A stretch of DNA of 41,235 nt from Gammaproteobacteria bacterium. Its GTDB lineage: Bacteria; Pseudomonadota; Gammaproteobacteria; UBA9339. The notes under the pieces were generated by a model. It saw nothing but the letters and a program-made list of their open reading frames with translations. It searched no databases and was not told the DNA's origin. Positions 26,748 through 35,537 of the stretch are shown here, in pieces; position 1 is the first letter of the stretch; each line of letters opens with the position of its first letter. A program made the translations under genes and the position numbers. Location: positions 1-41,235 of the forward strand of contig JAMCWR010000040.1 in NCBI GenBank assembly GCA_023480665.1. Reading direction: 5' to 3'.

Positions 26748-28130
26748 ATGTCGTTTTGGTCAGATACATATTCAAAGTGGAAATCTGTTTCTTGGGTTTG
26801 GGATTTACTTGCCTTACTGTTAATTGGTGGAGGCGTTGCGCTAATAGTTGAAGCATCAGCTTTATCTTCTCAACCGCTTATGATTTATTTATTAAGCGGG
26901 TTAGGTATTGCCATTACATTTTTTTCACATCTAGCTCATATATTATTAAGCGAGCCTGCTGAGGAATCTGTCCCTATATATACTGGAGGTGAATATAAGC
27001 GATATGTTGCTCAAAGAGATCAAGTGGTATCGCCACCACTTGCTATTTCGATGTTTTCAACCATCACATGGGAACCTGGAGAAGAATTATATAAAGCTGC
27101 AGAGGGTCAGCTTCGTATTGAGCTAAAAGAGAGTAAAGTAGAGGTTAAGCAAGAAGAAAAGGCGCCTGATCAAAAGAAAATTACTTATGTAGAAGTATTA
27201 TATGCTAGATATTTAGGCGTTGCATATATGTTTACCAATAAATATGCTAATGCTAGAAACACTTTGACTTCCTTCATGAACATCCCTTACCTAACATTAG
27301 GAAGCTTAAGTGCAGAATCTAAACACGCAACTGAAGAAGTCATAGATAACCCTACTGATGAAGAAAGGTATGGCAATTGTGAGCGTACAGTATCATTGCC
27401 AAATAACTCATTTCCTGCCGTAGGCAATGATCCCTATGTTCGTTTTGCAACTAAAGATGATCCAGTAATTAATTTTATGTTAGGTCAATATTATGAAAAG
27501 CTAGATCCAAAAAAAGCCGCAATGAGAGATCCGGCAAAAGCCGTTTCATGTTATAGAACTGTAGTAAATGGATTTAAGGCTATCAATAATTTTCGCAAAT
27601 TGGGTCCGGATGGGATTTTTATCAACATGCAATCTTTTCCTCAACCAGAAGCAAGAATGATTCGTCTTGGATTTGAGATAACCTATGTTTTGGCAGCGCT
27701 ATCTTATATTGAAGCAGCGATGAAAGTCTCAAGGTTATATTTCAGAGTGGCGCGTGAGACGGATGATATTAGAGGACCCGCAACTGAAAAAGCAAACCTG
27801 TATCTAAACAATGCCAGCAATCTATATGGCGAAGTAATCCTCACACTCAATAAGAAACTAAATGAGATTTGCTCTGAGTATAGTCGAGATGATGGAGTTA
27901 TTGCGGCACGCTATCTAACGGCAGAGGTGAATAATTTCTTTTATAGAATACATGGGCAACGACTAGCAGGCGGCGGTGTTAATTCAGATAGATTTATTGG
28001 GTTAAATGAAATGCCCAAATTTAAGGAAATCATACAAAGAAATCAATTAACATCCGATTACAACGCGAGTATATCGTTTAATGCAAGTGCAAATTATAGC
28101 TCTAGTGTTTTATCTTCTTCTTTATCGTAG
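26748..28130 (+). CDS. Unknown protein with two membrane helices and TPR-like helical body
   Basis: 460 residues. GAGG (26739-26742) and ATG 26748 follow directly on yciO. Two helices lie at about 17-36 and 44-67, separated by a short loop. The rest is soluble and mainly helical: YARYLGVAYMFTNKYANARNTL, INFMLGQYYEKLDPKKAA, AKAVSCYRTVV and ITYVLAALSYIEAAMKV look like TPR or Sel1-type pairs, without a clean consensus. The tail is Ser/Asn-rich (SVLSSSLS). The stop codon TAG is the TAG of a GTAGGGG repeat head (28127), so the original 3' end may have been altered. Not recognised; the Ser-rich tail recalls the other accessory proteins here. Confidence 0.75.
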   Translation: MSFWSDTYSKWKSVSWVWDLLALLLIGGGVALIVEASALSSQPLMIYLLSGLGIAITFFSHLAHILLSEPAEESVPIYTGGEYKRYVAQRDQVVSPPLAISMFSTITWEPGEELYKAAEGQLRIELKESKVEVKQEEKAPDQKKITYVEVLYARYLGVAYMFTNKYANARNTLTSFMNIPYLTLGSLSAESKHATEEVIDNPTDEERYGNCERTVSLPNNSFPAVGNDPYVRFATKDDPVINFMLGQYYEKLDPKKAAMRDPAKAVSCYRTVVNGFKAINNFRKLGPDGIFINMQSFPQPEARMIRLGFEITYVLAALSYIEAAMKVSRLYFRVARETDDIRGPATEKANLYLNNASNLYGEVILTLNKKLNEICSEYSRDDGVIAARYLTAEVNNFFYRIHGQRLAGGGVNSDRFIGLNEMPKFKEIIQRNQLTSDYNASISFNASANYSSSVLSSSLS

Positions 28131-28369
28131 GGGCTGGTTTTTTATTGTGGCATCTGTAGGGGAAGGTTTGTCATGGACGACTGCGGTGTAAATCGAAATT
28201 AAAAATATTACAAATTCTGCGATCTTGTTAAGGTCGCAGAAACCTTCCCGTCAGGTGCTATACTGGAATTATTATGGGCGAGTTTCTGCAGCTTCTAATA
28301 AACTGCAGTGAATTTTACGAATTTAGATTCTATTAAACTGCGATACTTCAAACACAAACTCGCCCCTAC
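28127..28369. repeat. Repeat cluster: truncated head, GGGGAAGG unit and inverted GGGCGAG unit
   Basis: A head fragment GTAGGGGCTGGTTT (28127) is followed by a full unit 28156-28250 (GTAGGGGAAGGTTTGTC ... GAAACCTTCCCG) and an inverted unit 28276-28369 (GGGCGAGTTTC ... ACAAACTCGCCCCTAC). It fills most of the 310-base gap between two convergent genes. Confidence 0.85.
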
Positions 28370-28440
28370 AATAATAAATCCGCATCTAGTGTATTAAAAT
28401 TGATATATGTAAAAAATACTAATTATGTAGCGAAGCCTTT

Positions 28441-29799
28441 TTAAGTCAAAAACATATAACGCGCTAAAATCAACGCAGAAAGCACATACATCATCCAATG
28501 AATTTGCTTATGCTTTTTAGTAATTAATTTTAATAGCACATAGAACACAATACCTGCTGAAATACCATTAGCAATGTTGTAGGTAAACGGCATTAGTACC
28601 ATGGTTAAAAATGCTGGCAGTGCTTCAGTAAAGTCATTTAGCTCAATTTCATGGATGCTGGAAATAATAAAAGTGCCGATAATAATTAACGCCGGAGCAG
28701 TTGCCGCAGTTGGTACGATTAGGAAAATTGGGCTCAAAACTAACGCAATTAAAAATAGTAAACCTGCTATAACTGCTGTGAGTCCGGTTTTGCCGCCAGC
28801 TCCTATTCCAGCCATTGATTCAATATAATAAGAAATAGTAGGAATGCCTAAAAACGCAGCAAAACTTGAACCGGTTGCGTCGACTAACATGGCGCGGCGA
28901 ATCATGCGCTTGCTATCTGGTTTTCCCATAAGCCCTGCTTTAGTAATAGTAGCAATTAAAGTCGCAAAAGTATCCATGAGCCCGACAAATACAAAAGTAA
29001 AAATAATAGAAATAAGCCCTGCATTTAATGCTTGCTTGATATTTAGTGCATTAATGTTTAAGTGTTCTATAGAAGGAAAAGAAAACGCGATGTGATTGAT
29101 ATCCGTCAAGCCAAGAGGGATACCTATCAATGTTGCAATAACAATGCCAAACAAAATAGCACCTCGAACTTGCAGTGCAATTAATACAGCAGTTACTGCT
29201 AAACCAATAGTCGCAAGCAGTGTGTCTGGATGCGTAAAGTTACCAAGTGATAAATCCCATTCAAAAAATGATAAATGCGCAATGCCGTGGTTTTGTACAA
29301 TCGTGCTAAGCGCAGGCCCAAGATGTGTGTTCACCACCACAAGATGCGACATTTTACAGCCGATTAAGGTAAGAAAGAGTCCGATGCCTACAGTGGTTGC
29401 TTGCTTAAGTGAGTGAGGGATGGCTTCAACTAAAATTATACGTACCCTGGTAACGGTTAAGATGATAAAAATAATTCCTGAGATAAAAACTGCGCCAAGT
29501 GCAACATCCCAGTGGATGCCACCTGATTGTGCAGCTATTGTTGCAAAAAATGCGCCAAGGCCCATTCCTGGCGCAAGTGCTACAGGAATATTGACAAATA
29601 ACCCCATTACGATGCTAATAAGGCCAGCGCCAATACATGTCGCGAAAAATACAGGTTCTTTGGCCATGCCAGTTCCAGCAAGCATGGCAGGCAAGACAGC
29701 TAAAACATAAGCCATAGTAACAAAAGTGGTTAGTCCGGCTAAAATCTCTGTGGTTAAAGTGGTTGCATTATCACGAAGCTTAAAAATTTTGTTGAGCAT
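28441..29799 (-). CDS. NCS2-family purine permease (AzgA-type)
   Basis: 452 residues with about 12-14 hydrophobic segments. Hallmarks of the AzgA-like branch (adenine/guanine/hypoxanthine proton symporters such as AdeP/AdeQ/GhxP/GhxQ): EILAGLTTFVTMAYVL near the N-terminus, LAPGMGLGAFFA, FVFVGLMDTFATL, and GIPTISYYIESMAGIGAGGKTG in two stretches. It imports purine bases across the inner membrane, sensible for an organism that scavenges nucleobases. A GAGGGA ribosome site precedes the start on the minus strand. It is convergent with the 26748 gene and divergent from scpA. Exact substrate not decidable. Confidence 0.94.
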   Translation of the reverse strand: MLNKIFKLRDNATTLTTEILAGLTTFVTMAYVLAVLPAMLAGTGMAKEPVFFATCIGAGLISIVMGLFVNIPVALAPGMGLGAFFATIAAQSGGIHWDVALGAVFISGIIFIILTVTRVRIILVEAIPHSLKQATTVGIGLFLTLIGCKMSHLVVVNTHLGPALSTIVQNHGIAHLSFFEWDLSLGNFTHPDTLLATIGLAVTAVLIALQVRGAILFGIVIATLIGIPLGLTDINHIAFSFPSIEHLNINALNIKQALNAGLISIIFTFVFVGLMDTFATLIATITKAGLMGKPDSKRMIRRAMLVDATGSSFAAFLGIPTISYYIESMAGIGAGGKTGLTAVIAGLLFLIALVLSPIFLIVPTAATAPALIIIGTFIISSIHEIELNDFTEALPAFLTMVLMPFTYNIANGISAGIVFYVLLKLITKKHKQIHWMMYVLSALILARYMFLT

Positions 29800-29869
29800 C
29801 GGAAATCCCTCTTGAATTGTGGAGTTTTAATTCTAGCAGCTATATTTACTTTTTCCAGAAATGATTTTA

Positions 29870-30012
29870 GGGTCTGTTGACAATTCTACTAATCTGGCCA
29901 TAATTAATTGATTTTTTGTGCTCCGTTGCTCTCATATTTACAACATATGCTGCGTTACGGTGCTCAAAAATTAATTAATTCTGGCTCAGCTTAGCGAATT
30001 GTCAACAGACCC
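29870..30012. repeat. 143-bp MITE-like element, long form
   Basis: A perfect 17-bp terminal inverted repeat, GGGTCTGTTGACAATTC, is inverted at 29996-30012. The inner parts also pair (TAATTAATTGATTTTTTG near the left; CAAAAATTAATTAATT near the right; then CTCCGTTGC versus GCGTTACGG), so the whole can form one long hairpin. The short copy at 675-730 has the same ends. It lies between the divergent NCS2 and scpA genes. No ORF. Confidence 0.85.
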
Positions 30013-30071
30013 TAATGTATGCGAAACAAGAATAGCTAGACAAAAATAAAACGATTGAACAGGTAATTAAT

Positions 30072-30881
30072 TTGACTGAAACTATTTCACAAACAACAAA
30101 TGAAACCTTAGATCATCCTTGTGCTACGGTAGGAGGCGCGCCACTACATGATTTGCCACAAGATTTGTATATACCGCCCAATGCGCTTGAGGTGTTTCTT
30201 GAGGCCTTTTCTGGGCCGCTTGACTTACTGCTTTACTTAATCAAAAAAGATAATATTGATGTTTTGGATATTCCTATCGCTAAAATTACTGAGCAGTACG
30301 TTGAATACATTAATCTTATGCAAGAGTTACAACTTGAGCTTGCTGCTGAATACTTGGTAATGGCGGCGACGCTTGCTGAGATCAAATCAAGGATGTTACT
30401 GCCAAAACCAGTTACTACTGAAGGTGAAGATCAAGATCCGCGTGCTGAACTGATCCAACGCTTGCGTGAATACGAGCGGTTTAAAAAAGCATCAGCAGAT
30501 CTCGATGACCTACCGAGGTTAAATCGGGATATTTTTATTACTGCACCTGAAATTCCGGAAATTAAGCATGAACGCGTATTGCCTAAAATACAGATGGAGG
30601 AATTACTAGTTGCATTAAATGAAGTACTAAAACGTGCTAGTATGTATACCGAGCATTTTGTTAAACGTGAAATATTATCGGTTCGCGAGCGCATGGGACA
30701 AGTTTTGCTCAAATTACAAGAAAAGAAATTTATCCCATTTGCTGAACTTTTTGTGGTTACTGAAGGGCGGCTTGGCGTTGTAGTAACTTTTATGGCTATT
30801 TTAGAATTGTTGCGCCAATCTTCAATCGACATGGTGCAACATGAGCCTTTCGCTCCAATTTATTTAAAAATCATTGAATAA
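30072..30881 (+). CDS. scpA: Segregation and condensation protein A
   Basis: 269 residues, start TTG 30072 with an AGGT site upstream; no better start is in frame before the conserved region. ScpA is the kleisin that bridges the heads of SMC. The family signature FSGPLDLLLYLIKKDNIDVLDIPI is present, seen as FSGPLDLLLYLI and KKDNIDVLDIPI at about 49-72, followed by EYLVMAATLAEIKSRMLLP. The C-terminal winged helix ends LLRQSSIDMVQHEPFAPIYL. An extra ~40-residue N-terminus is poorly conserved. scpB follows after four bases. SMC itself is about 20 kb away. Confidence 0.96.
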   Translation: MTETISQTTNETLDHPCATVGGAPLHDLPQDLYIPPNALEVFLEAFSGPLDLLLYLIKKDNIDVLDIPIAKITEQYVEYINLMQELQLELAAEYLVMAATLAEIKSRMLLPKPVTTEGEDQDPRAELIQRLREYERFKKASADLDDLPRLNRDIFITAPEIPEIKHERVLPKIQMEELLVALNEVLKRASMYTEHFVKREILSVRERMGQVLLKLQEKKFIPFAELFVVTEGRLGVVVTFMAILELLRQSSIDMVQHEPFAPIYLKIIE

Positions 30882-30885
30882 TATT

Positions 30886-31488
30886 ATGAATGAACAATTA
30901 AAATTTATCGTCGAAGGATTGCTGATGGCTTCGGACGAACCTATTTCTGTTGAGACTATATTTAAAATAGTCAAAACAGATGATAATCAGCTTGAAATCA
31001 AAGAGATACGCGATATTATTAATGCGTTAGTTTGTGATTACGCAGGGCGTGGCATTGAATTAAAAGAGGTGGCAAGTGGCTGGAGATTTCAAGTTAGGCA
31101 CGACCTAAGCCCCTGGATTAGTAAATTATGGGAAGAGCGGCCACCACGCTACTCACGTGCATTGCTTGAGACACTAGCGTTGATTGCGTATCGCCAGCCA
31201 ATAACTCGCGCTGAAATTGAAGATGTGCGTGGCGTTGCTGTAAGTTCTAATATTATCAAAACGCTTATGGATCACGATTGGATTAAGGTTGCAGGATATA
31301 AAGAAGTTCCTGGTCGGCCAGCGCTATTTGTTACTACCAAGAAATTTCTGGATCATTTTAATTTGCAAAGTTTGCAAGATTTACCGCCATTGATGGAGTT
31401 TACCGACGCTGTAGAAAACCTCGAAGCGATAAATGAAACGGTGCAGAAGGAGGTTTCTGATGAAAATGTAGGGGAAGGTTTGTCATGA
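30886..31488 (+). CDS. scpB: Segregation and condensation protein B
   Basis: 200 residues from ATG 30886 (MNEQLKFIVEGLLMAS, the usual ScpB beginning); an in-frame TTG at 30874 overlaps scpA and is less likely. ScpB dimers bind ScpA in the SMC complex. Two winged-helix domains: the first at about 5-75, the second with ALLETLALIAYRQPITR, EIEDVRGV and the PGRPALFVTTKKFLDHF signature. The last six residues (VGEGLS) and the stop TGA are encoded by a repeat unit that begins at 31468, so the native tail has been replaced or extended. No conserved domain is affected. Confidence 0.95.
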   Translation: MNEQLKFIVEGLLMASDEPISVETIFKIVKTDDNQLEIKEIRDIINALVCDYAGRGIELKEVASGWRFQVRHDLSPWISKLWEERPPRYSRALLETLALIAYRQPITRAEIEDVRGVAVSSNIIKTLMDHDWIKVAGYKEVPGRPALFVTTKKFLDHFNLQSLQDLPPLMEFTDAVENLEAINETVQKEVSDENVGEGLS

Positions 31489-31683
31489 ACGACTGCGGTG
31501 CGAATTGAAACTAAAAACATTAAAAATTCTGCGGTCTTTTCGAAATCGCAGAAACCTTCCCGTTAAATGCCACGTTAAAATTCAAACGGGCGGGTTTCTG
31601 ATGGCATTTAAAAAATCGTGGATAATTATACAAATTGAGATTTTATAAAATCGGTAGAATTTCAATCACAAACCCACCCCTAC
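31468..31683. repeat. Repeat pair between scpB and rlmB (GGGGAAGG unit plus inverted GGGCGGG unit)
   Basis: Unit 31468-31562 (GTAGGGGAAGGTTTGTC ... GAAACCTTCCCG) overlaps the scpB 3' end. Inverted unit 31587-31683 runs from CGGGCGGGTTTC to ACAAACCCACCCCTAC. The second unit's end directly abuts the rlmB promoter. Confidence 0.87.
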
Positions 31684-31685
31684 AT

Positions 31686-31694
31686 TGTTATAAT
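31686..31694 (+). promoter_or_regulatory. Extended -10 promoter of rlmB
   Basis: TGTTATAAT (31686-31694) is a perfect extended -10 (TGnTATAAT). It overlaps the in-frame ATG at 31693, so that ATG cannot lie within the transcript. This supports the GTG start at 31747. Confidence 0.6.
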
Positions 31695-31746
31695 GTATCT
31701 GGCGAAAATTAATAGTGTAACTCCAATAAAATTGAGGAAGGTGTTC

Positions 31747-32493
31747 GTGTCATACATTTTTGGTCATCATGCGGTTATTTCTTTATTCGAATCTCATCCT
31801 AAAAAGGTGCTTCGTTTATATATTCAAACTGGCAAGAATATTTCAGATCTTAAAAAATATATCGATGTTTTAAACTTACAAGTAGTTTGGCGTAGTAGAG
31901 AAGAGCTAGATAAGCTTACTTCTTCACATCATCATCAAGGCATTGTGGCGGAAGCAGCAGAAATAGCTGGTACACCTGATGAAAATGATCTCGAGAATAT
32001 TCTAAATGCAATTGAGGGAATGCCACTACTTTTAATTTTAGATGGGATTCAAGACCCACATAATTTAGGTGCGTGTTTACGTACCGCTAATGCTGCTAAT
32101 GTGCATGCTGTTATCGCCCCCAAAGATAAGTCGGTTGGATTAACGCCAGCGGTGCATAAAGTCGCATCAGGCGCGACAATGACCACGCCATTTATTCAAG
32201 TTACTAATCTCGCACGAACTATGCGCATGCTAAAAGAGCGTGGTATTTGGATTTTCGGTGCAGATGATAAAGCGACTGACTCAGTGTTTTCTGCAGATTT
32301 AAAATTACCCTTAGCATTAGCAATGGGAGCAGAAGGTTCAGGTTTGCGACGTTTAACCAAGGAAAATTGTGATTTATTATTAAGCATACCAATGCTTGGT
32401 TCAGTGCCGAGTTTAAATGTATCAGTTGCAACTGGGATTTTTTTATTTGAAGCAGTGCGCCAAAGATGTAGTGGTAGTAAAAAGCTGATATAA
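31747..32493 (+). CDS. rlmB: 23S rRNA 2'-O-methyltransferase RlmB (Gm2251)
   Basis: 248 residues from GTG 31747. This start is preferred over ATG 31693 because GAGGAAGG (31734-31741) lies five bases upstream, a -10 box overlaps the ATG, and the product then begins MSYIFGHHAV like typical RlmB. The N-terminal L30e-like domain (1-75) binds RNA. The SPOUT domain has the three trefoil-knot motifs: DGIQDPHNLGACLRTANA (N106, R112), GAEGSGLRR (194-202) and SLNVSVATG (222-230). It methylates the ribose of G2251 (E. coli numbering) in the P loop of 23S rRNA. It is normally next to rnr; here it is separated. Confidence 0.94.
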   Translation: MSYIFGHHAVISLFESHPKKVLRLYIQTGKNISDLKKYIDVLNLQVVWRSREELDKLTSSHHHQGIVAEAAEIAGTPDENDLENILNAIEGMPLLLILDGIQDPHNLGACLRTANAANVHAVIAPKDKSVGLTPAVHKVASGATMTTPFIQVTNLARTMRMLKERGIWIFGADDKATDSVFSADLKLPLALAMGAEGSGLRRLTKENCDLLLSIPMLGSVPSLNVSVATGIFLFEAVRQRCSGSKKLI

Positions 32494-32500
32494 TATTATT

Positions 32501-34213
32501 ATGAGTGATCAAAGTTCTAGCAACAGCACTAGCGTCAGCAGCGCAAGTTCATCTAACGAAGAAAAATCCAGACCAACTGCAATAAGAATTTCTAATGAAG
32601 ATTTTCGAGAAGATGCAGGAGTGGAGGAAGGACTTTATGCGTATCTTATTCGTGAAATACTTATCACTCGGTTAAGAAGATATTGCGATTTTTGTATTAG
32701 TTTTATAAATCAAGATTCTAGCTTAAATAAATTTCAAAAAGCAGAAATTATCCAGCAAATTAAGAGTCAATATCAAACATGGTTTAAAATAGCTAATACT
32801 AATGTCAAGGAAGCACTTTCTGATGCATTTCGATTTATTGGATATACTAGTTCGCAAGCAAAGAGTTTGGAAGATATAAGTAATCTAGAAAAAGCTAATC
32901 TAAATGAAGTGCAGAAGATGTCTTTTGATGATATGCAAAAGTTATCGCTATTTGAGTCACCTTTGCCAGCAATAAAAGTATTGGTTGACCAAATAGTTGA
33001 TTTAGAGAGATCTGATGACTTAGATGTTGAAGAAGGATTGTTTGATAGAATTAAACAATTACAAGGGGCGCTAAATTCTCTTTCTCCAGAAAAACAAGAT
33101 AATCCATCTTTTGCATCTATATTTAATATATGTTTTCAGCTAAACGAAATAATAAGTTATTCTCCAAGATTAGCTGCAAGCCACCCTGAGGAAGAAAGGA
33201 GTGAAGCAGAAAAGCAAGCTTTGCAAAAAGCGTTAGAGAAGCGAGAGCATGACTCTGAGAAATTTAAACAATTACTAAATTATTATTATACAAAGCTAAC
33301 TACTAATTATATATCTGAGCAAGAGCTTTTTGATTATTTTGATACTGCATATCCTTTTTTAAATCACCAAGAAAAAAATTTTGCTTTAGGCATGTTAGGT
33401 AAAGATGAGTCTGCGTTTTCAATAGGTTGCCGTAGGCTAGCTGCAAAAAATAGATGTAACCTTTGGGATACTATCAAGGCTACGCTACAAAAACTTTGGT
33501 CTGAAGTTAAAAATAGAGATAGATGGCTTACTCCGCTGCTTTTTTTTACTACTCTGGCTTTTGGAATTTGGTCTATTGTTTCTCAAGCTACTATTTTTAA
33601 TATCCCTTTTATTGCTATAAATGCGCCGATATTAGCTGTAATTTTTGCAGTTTTAACTGGATTAAAATTACTTTGGGATTTTTTTGCTACACGGCCAGAT
33701 TACTATCAATATTGTAAAGATAAATTTAAAGAGAAATTTAGTAATGGCGAACACTTCCAACCAGAGTTTTATCAAAGCGCGGATGTGCCTTTTTTCCGGC
33801 TTTATTTGCTTGCGTATAATCAAATGCATTGGTTTTGGAGATATGCAGCATTAGCATTGGTTACTGTAGGTCTCGGTTTAATAACTTATGGTTTAACAAT
33901 TTCAACTACACTTACGCCTGAAAATACATGGCTTATTTTAGGCGGTGTTGCTGGTGCGGCAGTTGTTTTGGTTTTGCATGCTATACATATTGCTGGAAAT
34001 GCTTATGAATTATTTGCTGCTGAAAATGATGGAGCGAGTAAAACGAGCGAATCCTCATCTGTTTCTAATGTAAGTGATCAATATGCAAACGTTCATTATA
34101 AGGTCATAAGCCAATCTTATGCATCATTGGTAACACCGTCATCCAGGCCAGAAATTGCAGCCAGTGCGGCTAGTACTGATGTGGGGGATCATACATTTTC
34201 ATCTAAATTTTAA
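32501..34213 (+). CDS. Unknown Ser-rich, four-helix membrane protein
   Basis: 570 residues. Starts seven bases after rlmB without a clear ribosome site. N-terminus MSDQSSSNSTSVSSAS is like that of the 20167 protein. A long helical soluble part (about 30-335) ends with YFDTAYPFLNHQEKNFAL, which weakly resembles the small module in the 19644-24105 genes. Four membrane helices follow (about 343-362, 371-393, 446-466, 476-498), with DYYQYC (400-405) after the second, the same place as EWEQYC/DWINYC in the array. The tail is Ser/Thr-rich. I read it as a distant member of the same family, moderately sure. Function unknown. Confidence 0.72.
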   Translation: MSDQSSSNSTSVSSASSSNEEKSRPTAIRISNEDFREDAGVEEGLYAYLIREILITRLRRYCDFCISFINQDSSLNKFQKAEIIQQIKSQYQTWFKIANTNVKEALSDAFRFIGYTSSQAKSLEDISNLEKANLNEVQKMSFDDMQKLSLFESPLPAIKVLVDQIVDLERSDDLDVEEGLFDRIKQLQGALNSLSPEKQDNPSFASIFNICFQLNEIISYSPRLAASHPEEERSEAEKQALQKALEKREHDSEKFKQLLNYYYTKLTTNYISEQELFDYFDTAYPFLNHQEKNFALGMLGKDESAFSIGCRRLAAKNRCNLWDTIKATLQKLWSEVKNRDRWLTPLLFFTTLAFGIWSIVSQATIFNIPFIAINAPILAVIFAVLTGLKLLWDFFATRPDYYQYCKDKFKEKFSNGEHFQPEFYQSADVPFFRLYLLAYNQMHWFWRYAALALVTVGLGLITYGLTISTTLTPENTWLILGGVAGAAVVLVLHAIHIAGNAYELFAAENDGASKTSESSSVSNVSDQYANVHYKVISQSYASLVTPSSRPEIAASAASTDVGDHTFSSKF

Positions 34214-34224
34214 ATTTAATTTTT

Positions 34225-35490
34225 ATGTCGACCACTCTTACTACTGCTGAATACAAAGATGAGTATGATTATCATTTTAAAATGGTTCTCTGCGGGCCAG
34301 AAGGATCTGGTAAGTCACAGCTTAAATCTTGCTTAGCTGATAATAAATTCAAAAAAGAGTCAAAATCAACTTTTGGCGTTGAATATGGAAGCGCACTTTT
34401 TTATGTCGATAAGGAAAGAGTAAGACTGCAAATGTGGGATCCGGGAGCAAATCCTAGGTCTGCAGTAATGGGAAGAGCATATTACAGAGGAGCTGATTTA
34501 TTAGTTTATTGTGCTGACGTAACAAAAGATACTTGGCAAACTGATGCTCCGATTTGGTTTCAAAGTGATGCGGTACAAAAAGAGAAAACTGCTGGTGCTA
34601 CAATAGTTTTTGTCGCAACTAAAAATAATTTAAGTGCGAAGGAAAGTAATGTTGAGGTAATGCAGAAATTTGCAGCGCAGCATGAAATGCCGTTTTTTCT
34701 TACAAGTGCTAAAAATAATAAGTGGGGAAATTCTAGAGCGACCTTGCAATATGGGGTGAAAAGAGGATTGGGTAATGCATTAGCTAGAATAGCCTTGGCA
34801 AAAAGAACTTTAAAGACAGAAGAAAAAGCCAAAGAAGCAATAGCCAAGCAAGAAACAAGCGTTGCTTCTACTTATATATTTCAGAGCACGGTACAAAACT
34901 CTACCCCTAATTCAACTCCGATAAATAGTTTGTCTGCTACAGGATTTGGATTGTTTTTTCTAGTATGTTCTGGGTTAACATTTTTGCCAGGAGGTCCAAG
35001 CGCTACTGGAACTTTGATATTAGCTTTAAGTGGCACGATATTGCTTACGCTTGGAGTTATTGGTTTAAGTGTCAATAAATGGCTAAGCAATCTTTGGAAT
35101 GAGCCAAACAAAAAAGCAGCACGGACTATTACAATTGTAGCCTTGATTCTTGGCGTGGCATTACTTGTTGGTTTTGCCATAAGTTTTGGTTCATTACCTT
35201 TAACGCAAGTGCTTGCTGATAAGTTTGCTGATTCACTTGGAGCGCTTGGAATTAAATTTATTCAGGCTGCACTTTTTGTAAGTGGCTTTTTCTTATTCCT
35301 AGGTATTGGAGTATGCGCGTGTCAACGCTATAGCAAAAGTAACGAAGTTCAAGATTACTCAAGTGCAGTATCGCGTGAAAGTTGCAGCAGCTCAACTTTT
35401 TTTGCCCCTCAAGCAACAGCTTCTATTCCTGCTTCTTATGAACCTCAATTGCATCAAACAACAGGGGAAAAAAGTTGTAGGTTGGGTTAG
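34225..35490 (+). CDS. Rab-like small GTPase domain fused to four membrane helices
   Basis: 421 residues. Residues 14-192 follow the Rab/Ras G domain: YDYHFKMVLCG, P-loop GPEGSGKS (24-31), switch I STFGVEYG (T49), G3 WD at 71-72, AYYRGADLLVYCADVT (85-100) and G5 TSAKN (160-164). Two key motifs are altered: WDTAGQE is WDPGANP (the catalytic Gln position is N76), and NKxD is TKNN (T132, K133, N135). Guanine binding and hydrolysis may therefore be changed. An Ala/Lys helix and linker lead to four hydrophobic helices (about 239-256, 262-283, 300-322, 344-366) and a polar tail. The last codons and TAG come from a palindromic repeat. Rab proteins are eukaryotic vesicle regulators, so horizontal origin is likely. 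Confidence 0.85.
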   Translation: MSTTLTTAEYKDEYDYHFKMVLCGPEGSGKSQLKSCLADNKFKKESKSTFGVEYGSALFYVDKERVRLQMWDPGANPRSAVMGRAYYRGADLLVYCADVTKDTWQTDAPIWFQSDAVQKEKTAGATIVFVATKNNLSAKESNVEVMQKFAAQHEMPFFLTSAKNNKWGNSRATLQYGVKRGLGNALARIALAKRTLKTEEKAKEAIAKQETSVASTYIFQSTVQNSTPNSTPINSLSATGFGLFFLVCSGLTFLPGGPSATGTLILALSGTILLTLGVIGLSVNKWLSNLWNEPNKKAARTITIVALILGVALLVGFAISFGSLPLTQVLADKFADSLGALGIKFIQAALFVSGFFLFLGIGVCACQRYSKSNEVQDYSSAVSRESCSSSTFFAPQATASIPASYEPQLHQTTGEKSCRLG

Positions 35491-35515
35491 CGAGCTTTGC
35501 GAGCGTAACCCAACC
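35480..35515. terminator. TTGGGTT palindrome between convergent genes, possible bidirectional terminator
   Basis: GGTTGGGTTA (35480-35489) pairs perfectly with TAACCCAACC (35506-35515) around a 16-base GC-rich loop. It includes the stop codon of the Rab-like gene and ends 23 bases before the stop of the IPT/TIG gene. There is no long T tract, so termination is a guess; repeat origin is supported by the relative at 22593-22626. Confidence 0.5.
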
Positions 35516-35537
35516 TTCGGTCTAAAAAAGTTCGGTG

